DNA of 64,000 bases, from the NCBI GenBank assembly GCA_013397935.1, contig VZRN01011461.1:161294-225293 (forward strand), read 5' to 3'. This document shows, piece after piece, positions 47,717 through 61,880 of this stretch. Source of the DNA: Dasyornis broadbenti (taxonomy: Eukaryota; Chordata; Aves; Passeriformes; Dasyornithidae). The position numbers and the translations under genes are program-made. The first letter of the stretch is position 1, and each line of letters starts with the position of its first letter. The notes under the pieces are model-generated. The model was not told where the DNA came from. It saw nothing but the letters and a program-made list of their open reading frames with translations, and did no database searches.

Positions 47717-50700
47717 ATGGATAACAAAGACTCAGAAGCTGAGATCCACCCTCTGAAGACTGAGGATGTAAAAGCTCAGGAGAACCATGAACACCCCGTG
47801 GAGAGAAGGCTTATCAAGTCCTCGGGGCTGTCCCGGCTGTCGCGGTGGCGCACTGCCGCCTTCTTCATCTCCCTGTTCCTCTGCCTGATCATTGTGTTCG
47901 CTTTCTCCTTTATCATTCCCTGCCCGGAGAGGCCAGTTTCAGAAAGAACATGGTTCCAATACTACAACAATGCAGGTGAGTTTGCTGCAGCAGAATAAAT
48001 ACTTACCGAGAGTCCCTTCCCTTTCTGTGCTACAAATTTGGGTTGTGGGCCTCTACCTAAGCACAACGTGGACCCAGACCTGCAGGGATGCAGCCCCTGG
48101 GAGCCAGAGCTGTGAATACCTGACCTGGATAAGCAGTGGCCCGTCATAATTAGAGTGGCCTTCCAGGAGGTGTTTACAGGATCTAGTGGAGAAATTAGAT
48201 GCTGCTCTGAAGTGCAAACAAGGTAGCAGGCTGGCCTCATTCAGGAAAAAAATTGAGGAAGGGTATCTGGGAATAAATCTCTGTTGAAGTTTGCTCTGTG
48301 AAATGTTCCCTTGAAGTTCGAGCTGAGGTTGGAGGCAATTAGGCATTTTTTCCTCTCACACTTGGACTTTCTCCCTTTTCCCCACGGCCAACAGGAAGGG
48401 AAGAAGAATAGTTCCATCTTGTTTTTTTTATAAATTGCTTTATAGTTACTATAGCTATTTTTATTCTGGTTGCTTTAGTTGGCTCTTTAGCCTGGGTCCT
48501 GCTCCCCAGTGGCTCAGCAATCGCTTTTGGGAGAGCTTTTCTTTAATCTTATGTGCAATGGATTGTGCTGGATGTGCTGTAAATGCAGAGATAGTGCTCA
48601 CAGCAGGGACTGAGCTGCATGTGGTGCTGCAGACATCCCAGGTTCTGCTACTCTGAGCTCAAGAAAGCTGCTTTTAGCTGATAGAAAGGTGGAGTGTCTG
48701 GGTTTTGTGGGGCTTGGGTGGGGTTTTTTTTTGTACTTCGAGGATAGCAACCCCATACCAAGACCAGAGCTGTTCTTAGTTCAACATAGTTCAAATTCTG
48801 GCTCCTTGGCTCTTAAAAAAGACAAATCCTCTGGGGAATAACAAGTTTTAAAAATCTTTTGGCACTAACTTCCTGTCCTTGGTACTTGTGTGCGTGGCTT
48901 TTTTTAATACAAAAGCCAATTTGTCCTGATGTTACACTGTCCAAGTGAGTAGGTCGCTAGGAATTTGTGTCTTGCTCCAACTTTGTCTGCTGTGGGCTAA
49001 GAAAATCCTCACCAGAGCCTGGCTTGTGTTCTCTTGCAGTGGCCTACCAGTTCCTTGCTATAGAAGATGTGAACGATGACAAAGTGCAAGATGTGCTCTT
49101 TGCTTTCAAATCCAGCAATGGCAGCAGCAGCTTCAACAGGTCCTGCCTGGATGAAGGTACCTGCTTCAAAAACGCCAAGTAGTGAGGGCTGGCCTTTCTC
49201 TTTAGTTCCACTTGGGGACTGGGAGAGAAAACTGGGTGGGGAGAGGAGCTGGGTGAGTCCCAGCTCCTGGGTGGTGTGAGGCAGCAAAGGTGGGTACAGG
49301 GAGAGCTCCCTGTGACATCTCTTCTCCTCAGGGCTGCCGTCTCCCTGTGCCTTCATTGCTGCCGTGTCTGGCACGAATGGCAGTGCCCTGTGGGAGAGCC
49401 CTGCTGCTGAGGACGTGCAGTGGCTGCAGTGTGGCATCCAGCAGCTGGGCACAGCAGAGGCCCCGGGCTGCCTCGTGGTGGGGAAGCCACTGTCCCTTAC
49501 AGCGACTGACCTGCGCACAGGTGAGTGCCAGCAGAGCCCTGCTGCCATACAGGGCACGGGCCGCTTGTTTTCCTCACCTGATGGCCTCCAGGGGGGGCAT
49601 CAGCGTGACGTGAGTGGCTGGTACACGAACAATGGGCACTGGGTATTTATTATCTTGGAAGCCTTGCCAGAGCCGCTCGCTGGGTGTTGAGGAGCGCGTG
49701 CTCTCAGCCTTGCTGTTCCAAAGGCTGGGCTCTGGTGGGGGTTTGTGCCAGCCACTGTTTCGTAAGACCAGTGTTCCAACAGCTTTTGAAGCAGGAGGAG
49801 CAGTCACTGGCTGTGAATGTTACTTTATACTCTCCAGGGTTAGACACAGCCCTGCACCTGCAATGTTTCCCAGTTATTTGTGTTTGTGTGCCAGGAGCGC
49901 CTGCCGAGGCGAGAGGAGTGGGAGTTCTAGGCATTTTATGGTTTTAAAGTTGTCAAGGAGAGCGCTTATCCCAAGTGCTTGCAGTCTGTTTCAGTAGTCC
50001 AGGATTCTGCCTGGCTCCTCTGGAAAGGTTTCTTCCTTTCTAAACTTAGAGGTGGAGAAATTCGTCATCATCTTGCCTAACGTGGGTGGGGGTAAGGAGT
50101 GCCTGTACTACTTTAGGAACAGTGATCATCTGCTGCACCTTGAACCTTGCTTGCTGGTGAAGCCTAAAATACATTTCCATTTTGGGGGGTCACTGTTTCA
50201 AAGGTCTACACGACACATGTTCTCCCTAGGATCCCATCCTCTGTATCTGGTATTGAACCTCTCACACCCTGTTTTCCAAAAATTGGAAAAAAGAGAAGTA
50301 GCAAGAGACACAGCTCTAAGGAATCTGCGGAAAATCTGGTATAGCTTTTAATTTCCAGTGTAGATGGAAGTGTAGATACACACAGGGCTAGAAAGTTTCT
50401 GTACCAACAGAGATCTCTTAGCTCCATTTCCCTCACGTGTAGGCTTTAGCACAGGTTATTTTTAGACTATTAATGAAGTAGTTCCTTTCAGGTCAAAGTA
50501 TAGAAAGTTGGCTGTGGAGCCAAAGGCATGTAACTAAAGACAGCCATAAAGGCAAGTGTGGAGAGGAGCCAGGCTAAGCTGTAGGTCACAGCAATACAGC
50601 AAAGAAAACATTCTCTAGATAACTTTAAAGCAAGAGAGGAAAAAAATGCTTCAGATAGAAAAGTGAATAACCCAGGAGTTTGTATATTTGATGCCTTTTT

Positions 50701-53700
50701 CTGTTAAGTAGGTTAAGAATGGTTTCTGAGCGTAGTTGACTGGGGGTTAGGAGGGCAGAGCAGAATAAAATGTATTTAAATAGGCTAAATGTATTCAAAG
50801 AGGCAAAGTCTAACTTACATCACAGTGTGCTAAAAACAGTAGCCAACACAATCTTTAGCTGTTAATGATTCATCATCGTGGAGGATTTGGTGAGATTCCA
50901 GGGCTCTCAGGCTGTCTAGCCCCTGCCTGTAGGAAGATTGAAGGAGAGATAGGCAGATTATCATCTGAAAGTGTCTGATGTGGTTTTGATCTTTAAATGC
51001 TGATAAAGTTGGTGGTTTTTTTACCAGTTGAAGTTGTGTTAACTCCTGCTTTCTTCATTGCCACAAGAAGTGACCCGAGCAGGCAAGAAGGGAAGTGTAG
51101 GAGTGCATGCTCCTGCTTGTGTGGGACATCCAACATTCCTGCATGTTTATCTTACCAGCAAACTGGGACACATAAGAGCTTAAGATTAACTGTTCCAGGT
51201 CAAAGCAAAAGTCTTTGTAGCTGTGTATTATTCCGTCTCTGCCAGAGCCAGAAGCAGAGTCTCAAGGAAGAGGACAGGAGTAAGTGTTTTGTTGCACCTT
51301 CTCTCTTCACCTGATCCTCCAGCAGCCTGAACTATGAGCCCTGTGGGTGGTTCTGGTCTCCTGAGGGATATGGCAGGAAGGGCACTACAATGATCAGATG
51401 TATGGAACTTCTTCTGTGTGAGAAGTCACTAAATAAATAAACCAGAACTCCAACCTGGAGAATGTCTGACAGGGAGAAAAGTCTCTGTGCCCTCTGCAGC
51501 TGCTTGAAGTGAGAGTTGAACTCATTCATCTAAGTTCTGATTTTGTTATTCCTTCCAGACCAAAAAAATCCAACCCTTTCACCCAGGTTAGATTTGCAGT
51601 CTAGGCACTTGCCTAATTTCCATCTTGGCTCCTCTTGCTTGTGCCATGACCCTGGGCTCTGAGGGAGCCCTGGGGCACCGCAGATGTCAGACAGGACAGT
51701 CCCATCTCCTGTTGGTGGAGCAGGAGGGGGCTGGTTTCACTGTCTGTGCTCTCTGGGGGCTGGGTTAGAGCATGAAAAGCTTCTCAAGTGCTTGGTGTTG
51801 AATTCAACTTGGTGTCACCTGTTTCTCTGAATTCAGACTGCTCTTTTAAGAGAGTAAGATGCTTTCTCCCACACTATATCTGCTGTCTAATCACCAAAGA
51901 TTAGAGCCTTCTGCACTGACAAGTGAATTTCATCAGCCTGGTCTTACTCTTGTACCTTTGGAATGTCCTGAAGCTAGAATGTGGTAATTTAAAACTTCTC
52001 TTCTTCCTCTGCCTGCTTATTTTCTTCGAGGGCAAAATTCTTTGCCTTCCCATGATTTCTTAAGGAAACTAGGAGATCTGCTCTCTTCACTTCACATCTG
52101 TTGTCATAGTAACAAATCCAAGTGCTTTTTTCAGTGTTGCAATAAAAGCTTTGGTGAAATCCTACTGGAAATACAGCCTGCTTTAAATTATTGCAGACAG
52201 CATCAAGTAGTAATTCCTTGGCTTTCAGTCCAGCTGCCTTCCTGACAAAGAACAGATGATTACTTTGCATTCCTGAAATGATAATTGCTGTGTTTGGTGC
52301 TGGGTAAAGGGGAGGGTAAACATTTCCCCTTTGAGCACCTAATCAGACACTGAAGTGTTCATTAAAAAGAAAACCCCCCCAGCAGTGTCCTCCCTGCCAG
52401 ATTCCACTGCAAATTCCACTGGTCAGTGACTGGAAAGTGGCCCACAGCCCTGGGCAGTGTAGGACAGAGCCCCTCAACTGGTCTGGAGCTGTTGAAGAGA
52501 AACTCACCCCAGCCATCCCCTGTTTTTCAATAAGCAAAGCTTTATTTCCTCAGTTTACAAACCAGTTTGGGCTGTGAGTTCTTCAGGGAAGGGAGAGGTA
52601 GAATGCAGCTTGAGTTGTGGCTGGTCATGCCAGTGGGGAACATCTGCAGGAGGCAAGTTGCAGGAAAGAAGGTTCTGCCGGGAGTAGCAACAACACTGGT
52701 CAGAATTCAGCTGTTTTATGGTCTCAAAATGTCTGTGCAGGTTTAAGTGCACAGCAGCAGGGATTTAGATCACAATGAAGGATTCCCCATGCCGTGAACA
52801 TGCTGGGAAGCTTGTTAACCAAAGGCACAAGGAAAGCAAGCTGTTCTTTGTGCCAGGGTGTTTGGGTGCATTCCTGCAGGCAGCTGGGATTGCTTTCCAA
52901 TGTAAGATGAAATTGTGGATACTGGGATTCATTGGGAATGCAGAAAGGCAAGGAAGTAGCCCATGATGAGCATAAATGTGGCTGGTTTGTGGTGCTGATG
53001 GGCTGGAACTGGAGCATTAATAACCTTTCAACCTAAGGTGCCTTTTAGTGACTGTTTCCCACTAACTGTCTTCCAGGGGAAGTTCTGTGGAGGCAATCCA
53101 GGGACTTTGGAGCTAACTACACTGTGCTGACTCCCTTGTCAGTGATTCCAGATGTGGATAATGATGGAGTTCAGGACCTGATAATCTTCCTTACTAAAGG
53201 AGACCAGGTATGTCACCTTGAAGCTCTGATGATCCCTGCGGCTGGGCCACAGGGTTTGGCAGGAATGCTGTTTATTGCCACCTTGTAGTCTAAGAGGAGG
53301 TGTCCAGGGGCCTCTGGTTTACGTGGGTTTGGGGTGGGCTCTTTCCCACTCTCCAGAGATGTACTCCCAAATCAACACAAGTATTTTATGGTTTAAAAAA
53401 ATAAAATAAATCAGAGAGCTGGCCAGTAATCCCTCCCCCTTTTCAGTATGTTCTCCTCACTGCATGTTCCTGGGCTGTCTGGGGAGAGAGCCTGGGCAAG
53501 ATGAGCTTGCAGTTTTCTGCTTCTCTGTTTAGAGAAGTGGAAGTGAACAAACCCTGACAGCTTTGGCTCTTAGATCAAAGCACAGCTGACAGTCTGTGCT
53601 TTTGTACCAGCACTGCCCTTTTCTGATCCCTTCCCTCTCTCTGCCTGTAGTCTGCTTTGCACTGCTCTTCCCAGTGTCACTGTGCTGGTTAATTCTGATC

Positions 53701-56700
53701 CGAGTTCATTTAGTGAAAGGGCTGCTGGTTCTGTTATCTTCCTCCAAATATTGCTTTTCCCATTCCTGAGAGGGGGAAAGCCATGTAGCTAGAATGGTTT
53801 TTCTGCTAAAACATCTGCATCCATGATGGAGTGGCACAGCATTGTCTGCATGCCCAGTCTGTCCTGTTCAAAGCACACAAGTTACAGCCCCCTGTGGGTC
53901 TGACGGGAACAGTGGGAGCCCCATGTCCTCATACCAGAGTCGTGGAGTCATTAAGGTTGGAAAAGACCTCTGAGATCATCGAGTCCCTACCTTGTCACCC
54001 AGCCTAGAGCACTGAGTGCCACCTCCAGGCTTTCCTTGAACACCTCCCACAATGGTGGCTCCACCGCCTTCCTGGGCAGCCCCTTTCAGTATTTAACAAC
54101 CTTTGCTGTGAAGAAATTCCTCCTGATGTCCAACCTGAACCTCTCCTGATGCAGCTTGAAGCCATTTCCTATTAACCTGTCCCTTGTTCTCTGGGAGCAG
54201 AGCCCTACCCTCATCTGGTTCCACCCTCTTTTCAGGGAGTTATAGAGAATGAGAAGGTCTCCCTTGAGCCTCCTTTTTCCAGGCTGAGCCCCCCCAGCTC
54301 CCTTAGCCCTTCCACACAGGACATGTGTTCCAGACCCTTCTCTAGCTCCCTTCCCTTCCCTGGACCTGCTCCAGCACCTCAGTGTCCTTTTGGAGCTGAG
54401 GGGCTTGGAACTGGACACAGCACTCGAGGCATGGCCTTACCAGTGCTCAGTACAAGGGCAGAAGCAGTTCCTTGACCCTGCTGGTCACACTATGGCTGGT
54501 ACAAGCCAGGTGCCAATGGCCTTCTTGGCCAATATCCTCCCTAACAAAATAGGGTTTTACTATCCAAGGTATTGTTGTTGCCAGAGTCATCAGAAATTTT
54601 ACCCTCTCTGCCTCCTACAGTTCTCTTCTGTTTTCTTTCCTCCTTGCTTTTGCTATCCCAGTTATCTCGAGAGTTTTGTTTTTTTAATCTTAGGCGGCCA
54701 AGAAATGTTTGAATGTAGCCTCTGTTCTGCTAGACTGCCTTTTGATCTGTTTTCCATTTAAGCTCTCTTGCTATCTTGGTATGAAATCTCTTCCTCCCTC
54801 TGGACTTGGAAAGCACTCTGCCAACTTAAGGAAAAGTATGTTCTCTTTTGAGAAATCATGCAAATGTAGGAGCTAGAGTGGAGCTGTGCAGCTTGGGAAG
54901 GGCAGCGGGGTCAGAAGGGAGATTCAGTGGTCAAGTAGAGGAGCTTTGCTGCTATCAAGGGCTGAAGTTGAAAGGGCAGAGCTGTGAGCAGTCTGGGGAA
55001 ACGTCTGTGTGCTGGGGGTTAGGTGGCAGCTTTTTCAGAGAGTCCCATTGACCCCTACCTGCTTCAACTCCAGCACAAACACATCCCGGAAAATGCACCA
55101 GTTTTCGGGATCCATCTCCAGTGGCAGCACAGAGGGGTTGGCAGTGCAGTGAGGAAGGTGGTGTTTTCTCACTCCCTGTATAAATACCTCTAGCTGTCAC
55201 TGTCCCAGGGCAGCCACTGGACCAGTGCTTGCCAGTGAAGGTGCAGCTGATCCACCAGAGCTGGTGTGTGTCTCCTCCCAGTGCGGGAGGCTGGGAACAG
55301 CTGGTGGATGTGTTGCTCTCCCTCTCCAGTTGTGTTCTCCTTCCCAGCAAACTCTATCCCTGGTTCACCTGCCAGACTCTACAGATTCTCTTCGGGAGCC
55401 GTAGATTTCCTTCTCTTTCCCAGTCCCTCCCTCTCAAGGAAGAGGGAAGGGTTCCTGCCTGACTCAGCATCTCTGATGGTCTGACAATTCACTTGTCCCT
55501 AAAGTGCATTGCTCTCCCCAGACTCCGTCTCTTGCCCAGACATTTGAATCTGATCCTGACTTTAACCTTTATTCTCCTGGGTGAAATGTTTTCAGTGGAT
55601 TTTGTTACTCTGCACAAAGGATAGAAAGAAACTCAGCAGCTCTTCTATCTCCTTGGACTCACATCAGCCTAAGGAGGAGTAGATTAGGGCACTTAAAACA
55701 TTTAGCAGAGCTGCCATGTGGAGCCAAGTTTCCCGTGTCCATATATTGCATTGCTCCTGCCTTCAGGTCATCTCCATCTTAGGCTTGAATAGATCTTTGC
55801 TGTGCTCTCAGGGCAGGTGGCTGTACTGGAAGTGGTTTTCAAACTTGCAGAAGAATTCACAGCAGACGGATCACCAAACTCATGCCCACTTCTCCAAAAC
55901 CAGGGAGAGACTTTCCAGGGAGAAGCACAGGATCCAGGTCTGTGCTGCTCCCTTTCAGCTGCTGTTCAGTGCCAACTTTAACCTTGTTTGTTTTTGTCTT
56001 TAATCCCTTTCCTGCATAGATTAAGACCCTCATCCATTCAGGAAAAACTGGTGAAAGGATTGGCTCCACTGGCAGCCTGACCGTGGATGGGAACGCACGC
56101 TATGTCAGGCTGGACCTGCAGTCCTCCTCCTACTTCCTTTTCTACACAGGTACTGCTCTGCTTGGGAATTCAGCCTGAAAGAGTGACTGTAACTGTGAGA
56201 TCAGGATTAGTAAACATCATCTGAGAGAGTGCTTTGCATTCTTACAAGCTGTGTGGAGCTTTCTCCTAGTCAAAGAGCTCTTCAGGGCCAAGGGAAGGAG
56301 GGGCTTCTGCTTAAACTGTGGTTTGTTATGTACTGTAGTGATTTTATTTAACAAATGTCAAGTATGTAAGGATTAGGCAGTCATTTATAGCAAATGATTA
56401 CTGTGGAACACTTGGATTATGAACAGATAAAATGTTAAAAGCATTCAATAGCAGGCTTGAGTCTCAAAATACCACTACAGCTCTATGATGCAAGCCCTTA
56501 AAATACAGTTGATCTGACAGATCTGGAAAATCATAGAGTTCAGAACACGGGCAGGATAACTTATCTCTCTCATTCTTGCTTTTTTTAATTTTTGCACAGA
56601 CAACTCTCTCTATGCATATTCCCTGAAAGAGCTGTGCAATGCAGCAGTTGGGATGGAAATAAAACTTCCCAGCCTCAAGCAGGATTCTCACTGGGAGAAG

Positions 56701-59418
56701 AACATTGACCGTGCCACACATCGTTTATCCCTTCCCAGGTGTGAGGTTATGTCTTGGAGACTGGTGGGGTGGAGGGTGCTGGTGTTCCTGACAGGATGGC
56801 CTGTTGGGGCTTGGTTCTCTCCTGGCTACATGGCTTTTGCACTAGGAGTACATCCAAAGCTCAGGAAGAGGGTTGGTGATAATGGCTTCTTCAGGGATTC
56901 ACAGGAAAACACGGAAAGCACGTGGGGGTTTCCTATTTGCATTTACTGTGCAGGAAAAAACTCCAAACCTCACAGTAAAATCATCCATGGCCTAAAAAGC
57001 TTAATCGTTTCTCTGTCCTTGTTCAGCTTTGGAGACTTTCACTACCTGACAAAGGTTCCTGGGCAGTCATGGGACAACATCTTGGTTGTGAACTCAGAGA
57101 TGGCTACACTGATCAACACAAAAGATCTCCAGACTTTGTGGACCCTCAACGTGTCCCGTGCTTTGAGGTAGTGTTCTCAGTGTGAGCTAGATGTGGCATT
57201 TCCAGGTTCCCAGCAACAGCAGTGTCCTGGCAGATGCAATTTTTTTTTGCCTGGGTCATATCTGGGTCTTGCTTATTGTGTTGTGTGCTCTCTGCTTTCA
57301 AATGTCGGGTGCTGCTTCAGGGTGGAGGAGCTCAGAGTTTGGATTCCTCGTTCTGTGCCTGCTGTGATGTGGCTGGGCTCAGAGCTGGGGTGGTACCAGG
57401 CCAACCCAACACTGTGGCAGTCAAGTCTCTTACCAGGGCAGTTGTGGGAGGATAGAGGCAACTGGGAAAGCAAAGTATGCCCAACCATCAGGGTGGGTTC
57501 TGATCTGTCCATGCTCTTTCTCTCCCTCAGTGAGCCACTGCTCGGTTACTACAAACCTGATGTTCTTGGTATTGTCCTGGAGAGTGAAATTGGACCCAAC
57601 AGGAAGAAGGTTTGAAATCTCTTCCTTTGAACTTCCCATTTCTCTGTATGTCACAGCTCAAGTAGGCGTTGAGTCAAGGACAGCTGGTGGGATGTGTTCC
57701 CTCTGGCTGATTTTAGGAAGCTTTAAGCTGAGAAAGAATCTCTTTCAACAGGTTATTGAAGCCAGCTCAGGCACTTTAATTCTCTTCTCAGCAAGAGGCT
57801 TCAATGACAGAACTTTGAACCCCTTGAAGTAGCTGCAAAGCTTGTGACTTTAACATGGCCCACCCCAGGTTTCACAGCTCTGTGATGCTCTGCTTCAAGT
57901 CTTTCCTCATCTTCCCATGTGTCAAATACTTGCTCCCATAGACAGTGTGGAGAGAGACAGCCGACCTGACATCTCTCTCACGGCTTGTTAGATTCCTCTG
58001 TCATGAGTTCCTTTTCTTTCTTCCCTGCTAGGTTATGATTGTTGAGAGTGGATCTGGAGCAGTCCAGTGGGACCTGAAGCTGAACTCGGGAGCAGGGAGT
58101 CCTGGCCCAGCGACACTTTCTACTGCGGATCACCGCTCTGCCTTCCTCATCTGGGGAGACTACCAGGAGCCAGGCAATGACACAGTGAGTGGTGCAGCTG
58201 AGGGCTGCTCTTCTCCAGGCTTTGGGCCAGAATTGGGTGGAGTTACCCCCTTCTCACAGTGTCAGTATTCCCATCTGTCTGTGCTGCTGACCCTGCAGCC
58301 TCCTGCACTGGCTGTGAGGTCAGTGTCCATAGCCATGTCCCTGCAAGTGGTGGTGGCACCAGCAGCTTTTGTCGTCCTCAGCCTGGTTATACAGCGAAAA
58401 GGAATTTGGTGGCTCTGTGAACAAAGTCACTGCCTTGCCTTGGTGTGGCACTGTAGGTGGCCTGGTACCTCTGGAGTTGCTGCTGTTTCCCTGGGAGCCT
58501 CCCATGGCAGCACTGCACGCAATGATCTCCGTGGCCATGTGAACATTCTCTCTCTGCCCCAGGCAGCCTCTGGCAGCCTCAGTGCACAGCTCAGCTGCTT
58601 GCAGAGCCCTCGGGGTAGTGACAGGCAGCGCTGGTGACAGGTTGTGTCTAGAGGCTGCTGGAGCACCATCTGAGCTTCCTCTGCTTTCCTTGCTCACTCT
58701 GCCAGCCCTGAGGCAAAAAGCTGTCTCCTGCCTGCAGCAGACAGGCCAGTTCTTTGCAGGAAACTTGGTGTGGGGAGGAGAACAGTAAGCAAAATCCCAG
58801 CACTTGTCCTAATGGCATCAGTCAGGATGAGCTGGGCTGACATGGACAAGTGTCTGGCTGGGTGTATCCAGTCAAGTGTCAGTAATAGCTGAGCGTGGTG
58901 CTGGCGTTGTCTCTGGGATAACGTGTGAGTCTGTGTCCTGATGGTGTCCGGTTGGTTGCAGAGATCCAGAGCTCCCCTCCAGAAGCTGTACCTTTTCCAT
59001 CCTTCCTACACTAATGTCCTGTTGGAGCTCCGCAACAGCACAGACCAAATTGTTGCATTCACTGGTAAGTCCTCTCCTTCCAGCCCTCCAGCGAGAAGCG
59101 GCAGGAGGACACTGGTCCCTCCTGGCCCCTGCGGGTGCTGTTGGCTCTGGTTGCCAGTCCAGGCATGGAAGGCTTAGGTTGGATTTCCGTGTGCTCTGTG
59201 TTGCAGCGGCGCTGTTTGAGCGGAGCCGCCACGCCTGCTATGTGCTGCTGCGGGGCCCCCAGCCCGGCGAGGGGCCAGGCCCTGTGTCCCTGATGAAGAG
59301 GAAGCTGAAGGAGGATGTCTCAGAGAGCAGGGTGATCTGGCTGAGCCAGGTGGCCGGGGACAGCGAGCAGTACATCCGGGACCGCCTCTACAGGATGCGA
59401 TTCCACAGCCGAGCGTGA
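47717..59418 (+). CDS. FAM234A: FAM234A (ITFG3), single-pass membrane protein with FG-GAP-like ectodomain
   Basis: Complete: exons 47717-47975, 49040-49156, 49332-49520, 53077-53207, 56020-56149, 56600-56738, 57027-57167, 57531-57609, 58032-58184, 58962-59064, 59207-59418. Total 1653 nt, 550 residues, close to human (552). The start MDNKDSEAEIHPLK matches the human N-terminus, so I reject the GTG one codon earlier. A cytoplasmic tail (1-48) precedes one hydrophobic segment (about 53-75, AAFFISLFLCLIIVFAFSF) with no signal peptide, giving type II topology. The ectodomain has integrin-alpha-like FG-GAP loops, D-V-N-D-D-K-V-Q-D (about 98-106) and D-V-D-N-D-G-V-Q-D (exon 4), and several NxS/T sites. 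The C-terminus has ALFERSRHACYVLL and ends RDRLYRMRFHSRA, like human. Function is not established. Confidence 0.95.
53936..54540 (-). repeat. long CR1 LINE fragment (about 600 bp)
   Basis: It lies in the FAM234A intron after 53207. Reverse-oriented CR1 extends well beyond the usual 3' tag: ggttggaaaagacctctg, gatgtccaacctgaacctctc, gcagcttgaagccatttcct, gagaaggtctcccttgagcc, ggacctgctccagcacctca, cactcgaggcatggccttac, then ccaatggccttcttggcc. It is the longest repeat in the window. Confidence 0.9.
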
Positions 59419-61880
59419 GCTTGCCGAGGGATGGGGAGAGGCTGCCTGTGGTCTGCAGTTGTGCTCTCAGCAAGCCCAGAGCCCAGATTCCAGTGGGAAG
59501 CTGCCTTTCTCCATCTGCAAACCAAAGCGTGGCTGACAGGGAAGCACCCCCAGTGTCTAGGGACACCCAGGCTGTGGGGGCAGCTGCCAGAGCATCCGTC
59601 CTCAGAGCTGATGGGGCTTCAGTGCTTGGCCACCTCTGAAGTCTCATCAGCTCAGGGAAGAGGGCTTTCCCCTCCGTCCCTCTGTGCCCGCAGAAATGTG
59701 CTGACTCAGGGATGTGTCTGGAGGAAAACATGTGCTTGCTGGAGTGCCAGAGTTGATGATTTCTGGGATGTTTGAGAAGTGGAGTTCGCTGTGTGGTGTT
59801 AGATTTCCTTTCTGAGTCAGCTCTCCTGGCTGGGGGGAGGTGCTTGGCTGCAGGTCGATTTGCAGTCACCCTTTCCTGGGTTAGGGCCCCACTTCAGGCG
59901 CGTTGGGGTGTGTGTAGTGACCCCAGCCATGGCTGTGGTGTGGCTGGTGTCACTTGGGCCAGCAGAGCACAGGTTAAAGTGTCGTTCTACTTAGCAAATG
60001 GCCTTTTGTCCCAAGAGCAGCCCCACGTGCCCTACTCTGCAGTCACCAGCCTACCTGTGTCTGTCTCCTCTGCTGCTTCCTTCCCAGCCAGCCTGTGCAG
60101 TGTTGGTGATACCGAGAGGGAGCTGGTCTCCCGCCTGATGGATGCATCAATGTTCTTCCCTCAGTCTTATTATAGGTGGTGAGAGATTCACTCTGAGCCC
60201 AGGCTGGCTGGTCCCTGGCGGTACCACCACCTCTCCTGGTTTAAAGGAGCCAGAGGATCTAGGACTTTTTTTTTTCAGAGTAGAATTGCACTTTAACCTT
60301 TTCTGGGAGCTGGGATTGCTGCTCTGGGAAGCCACGTACCCAAGTGGCAGTGCCAGCTCCCTGCTCACTCAGCCTTGCAGCTGCTGAGGAGCCTTCTCCA
60401 AGCACTGTCCCTGCTGCCAGGAGGTGGGCAGGAGCTCCGTGCTGCCTCCCTGCCCTTGGAATTGAAGTGATGCTGGGTGACGATCCTCTGGTGCTCTTCT
60501 CTCTGCCCAGCCTGGTATCCTGAGGGGATGGGACAGGTTGCTGTGGGAAGATGACATGCTTCTCCTGGAGATTCATGCAGCACCAGTGGGGTGTATTTGC
60601 TCTGCCCTGTCCTGGTGGGTGCCAGTGCAGGCTGTAGAAACAAGGTGCAGAGCCTTGAAAAGGATTTGAACCAGCTGCTCAGTCCTGAAAATAAAAATAA
60701 CCCTAAAAATAACCTCTCTCAAGCTCTGCAGTGCCAGAGGGGATTTGGCCAGTGCCTCCCTCCCTTGCTGAGTGTAACACTGGGGGATGTGTAGAAACAC
60801 TGTAGGATGGGAGTGTGCAGGATCAGGCATCAGCTCTTCCCTTCAGCCACTGCTGAGCCCGAATGTGCCATGGGGCAGCTGCTGTCACCAGCTCACTCCA
60901 CAGCCCCAGCCCTCCCAGGCTGACAGCACAGGGAGCTGGGCTGCCTGGACACCTGCTTCCAGCTGGCCAGTGGCTGGCTAAAGAGTACCCTGACTCCCTC
61001 TGTCCCATGCCCCATATCCTGGGCAGTCACGGGAGCCAGTCCTGGGATGCTCTCTGGAGAGCACTCCACAACCTTCTGAGCACCCTTGGGCTCAAAATGG
61101 TGGGGTTCTCCCTCTGCCTCTCTTCCCAGCTGTTTTCTGAGGGAGTATGGAAGTGCAGGGAGGCTCCCCTGCTGTGTCCCCCAGCTTGGGTTTCCTCTTT
61201 GCTCAGCACCTTAGACCTGGCAGCCCCACAGGTCCCTGTGCCAGCACTGCAGCCATAAGAGGCTCTGAGGGCTGGATTGAGGCTGCCTTTCATCCAGCTG
61301 GGGCAGAGCAGGAGTGTGGCTGTGAGCACCAGGCAGGGGCCTCCCAGGCTTGCACTGTAATCCAGCCTGAGTGTTGGATGTGGATTGTATCCTGCTGAGA
61401 TTCCCGACAGGGAACAAGGGGCCTGGGCTGTATTCTCACCGCACACTCCCTCCTCAGACCCCTGCCCAGACCTGACCTTCCCATAGGCACACTGAATGTT
61501 CCTTCAGAAGAGCTGGATTTTCAGCTTTGGGGAGCTTTTCTGGCTTTAAGTTGTCCAGTAATGTGTCTGGATACTTTAGAAACGCAGATTTCCCCGTGGC
61601 AGCTCAAACGCATCAGTGCCAAACCAGCACCTTCTTAACAAAACCAGTCCATTTTCCAGCTTATTTTCCTGTGTAATTGTTTTTTTGCAGTATTTAATGA
61701 ATGACTTTGTGCCTTGATTCAATAACTCAGCTGGGTGGCGATGGCTGTATCACTGTGTTATGTGTTAGTGTGGTTTTTAACACAGACTGTTTGGTTCGGT
61801 TCTTTAACTTATTGCAAATTGTGCCGTACAGGACTTGCTCTAACTGTAATGGTTTCAATAAACCCTCTTTTGCATTGTTT
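59419..61880 (+). other. FAM234A: FAM234A 3' UTR
   Basis: About 2.4 kb from the TGA at 59416-59418 to AATAAA at 61857-61862, which is followed by a T/GT-rich tract. An earlier A-rich AATAAA-containing run near 60689-60715 lacks a good downstream element and may be a minor site. No other exon is seen. Confidence 0.7.
61857..61862 (+). terminator. FAM234A: FAM234A poly(A) signal AATAAA
   Basis: Canonical hexamer followed by ctcttttgcattgtttgt, a U/GU-rich downstream element. Confidence 0.75.
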
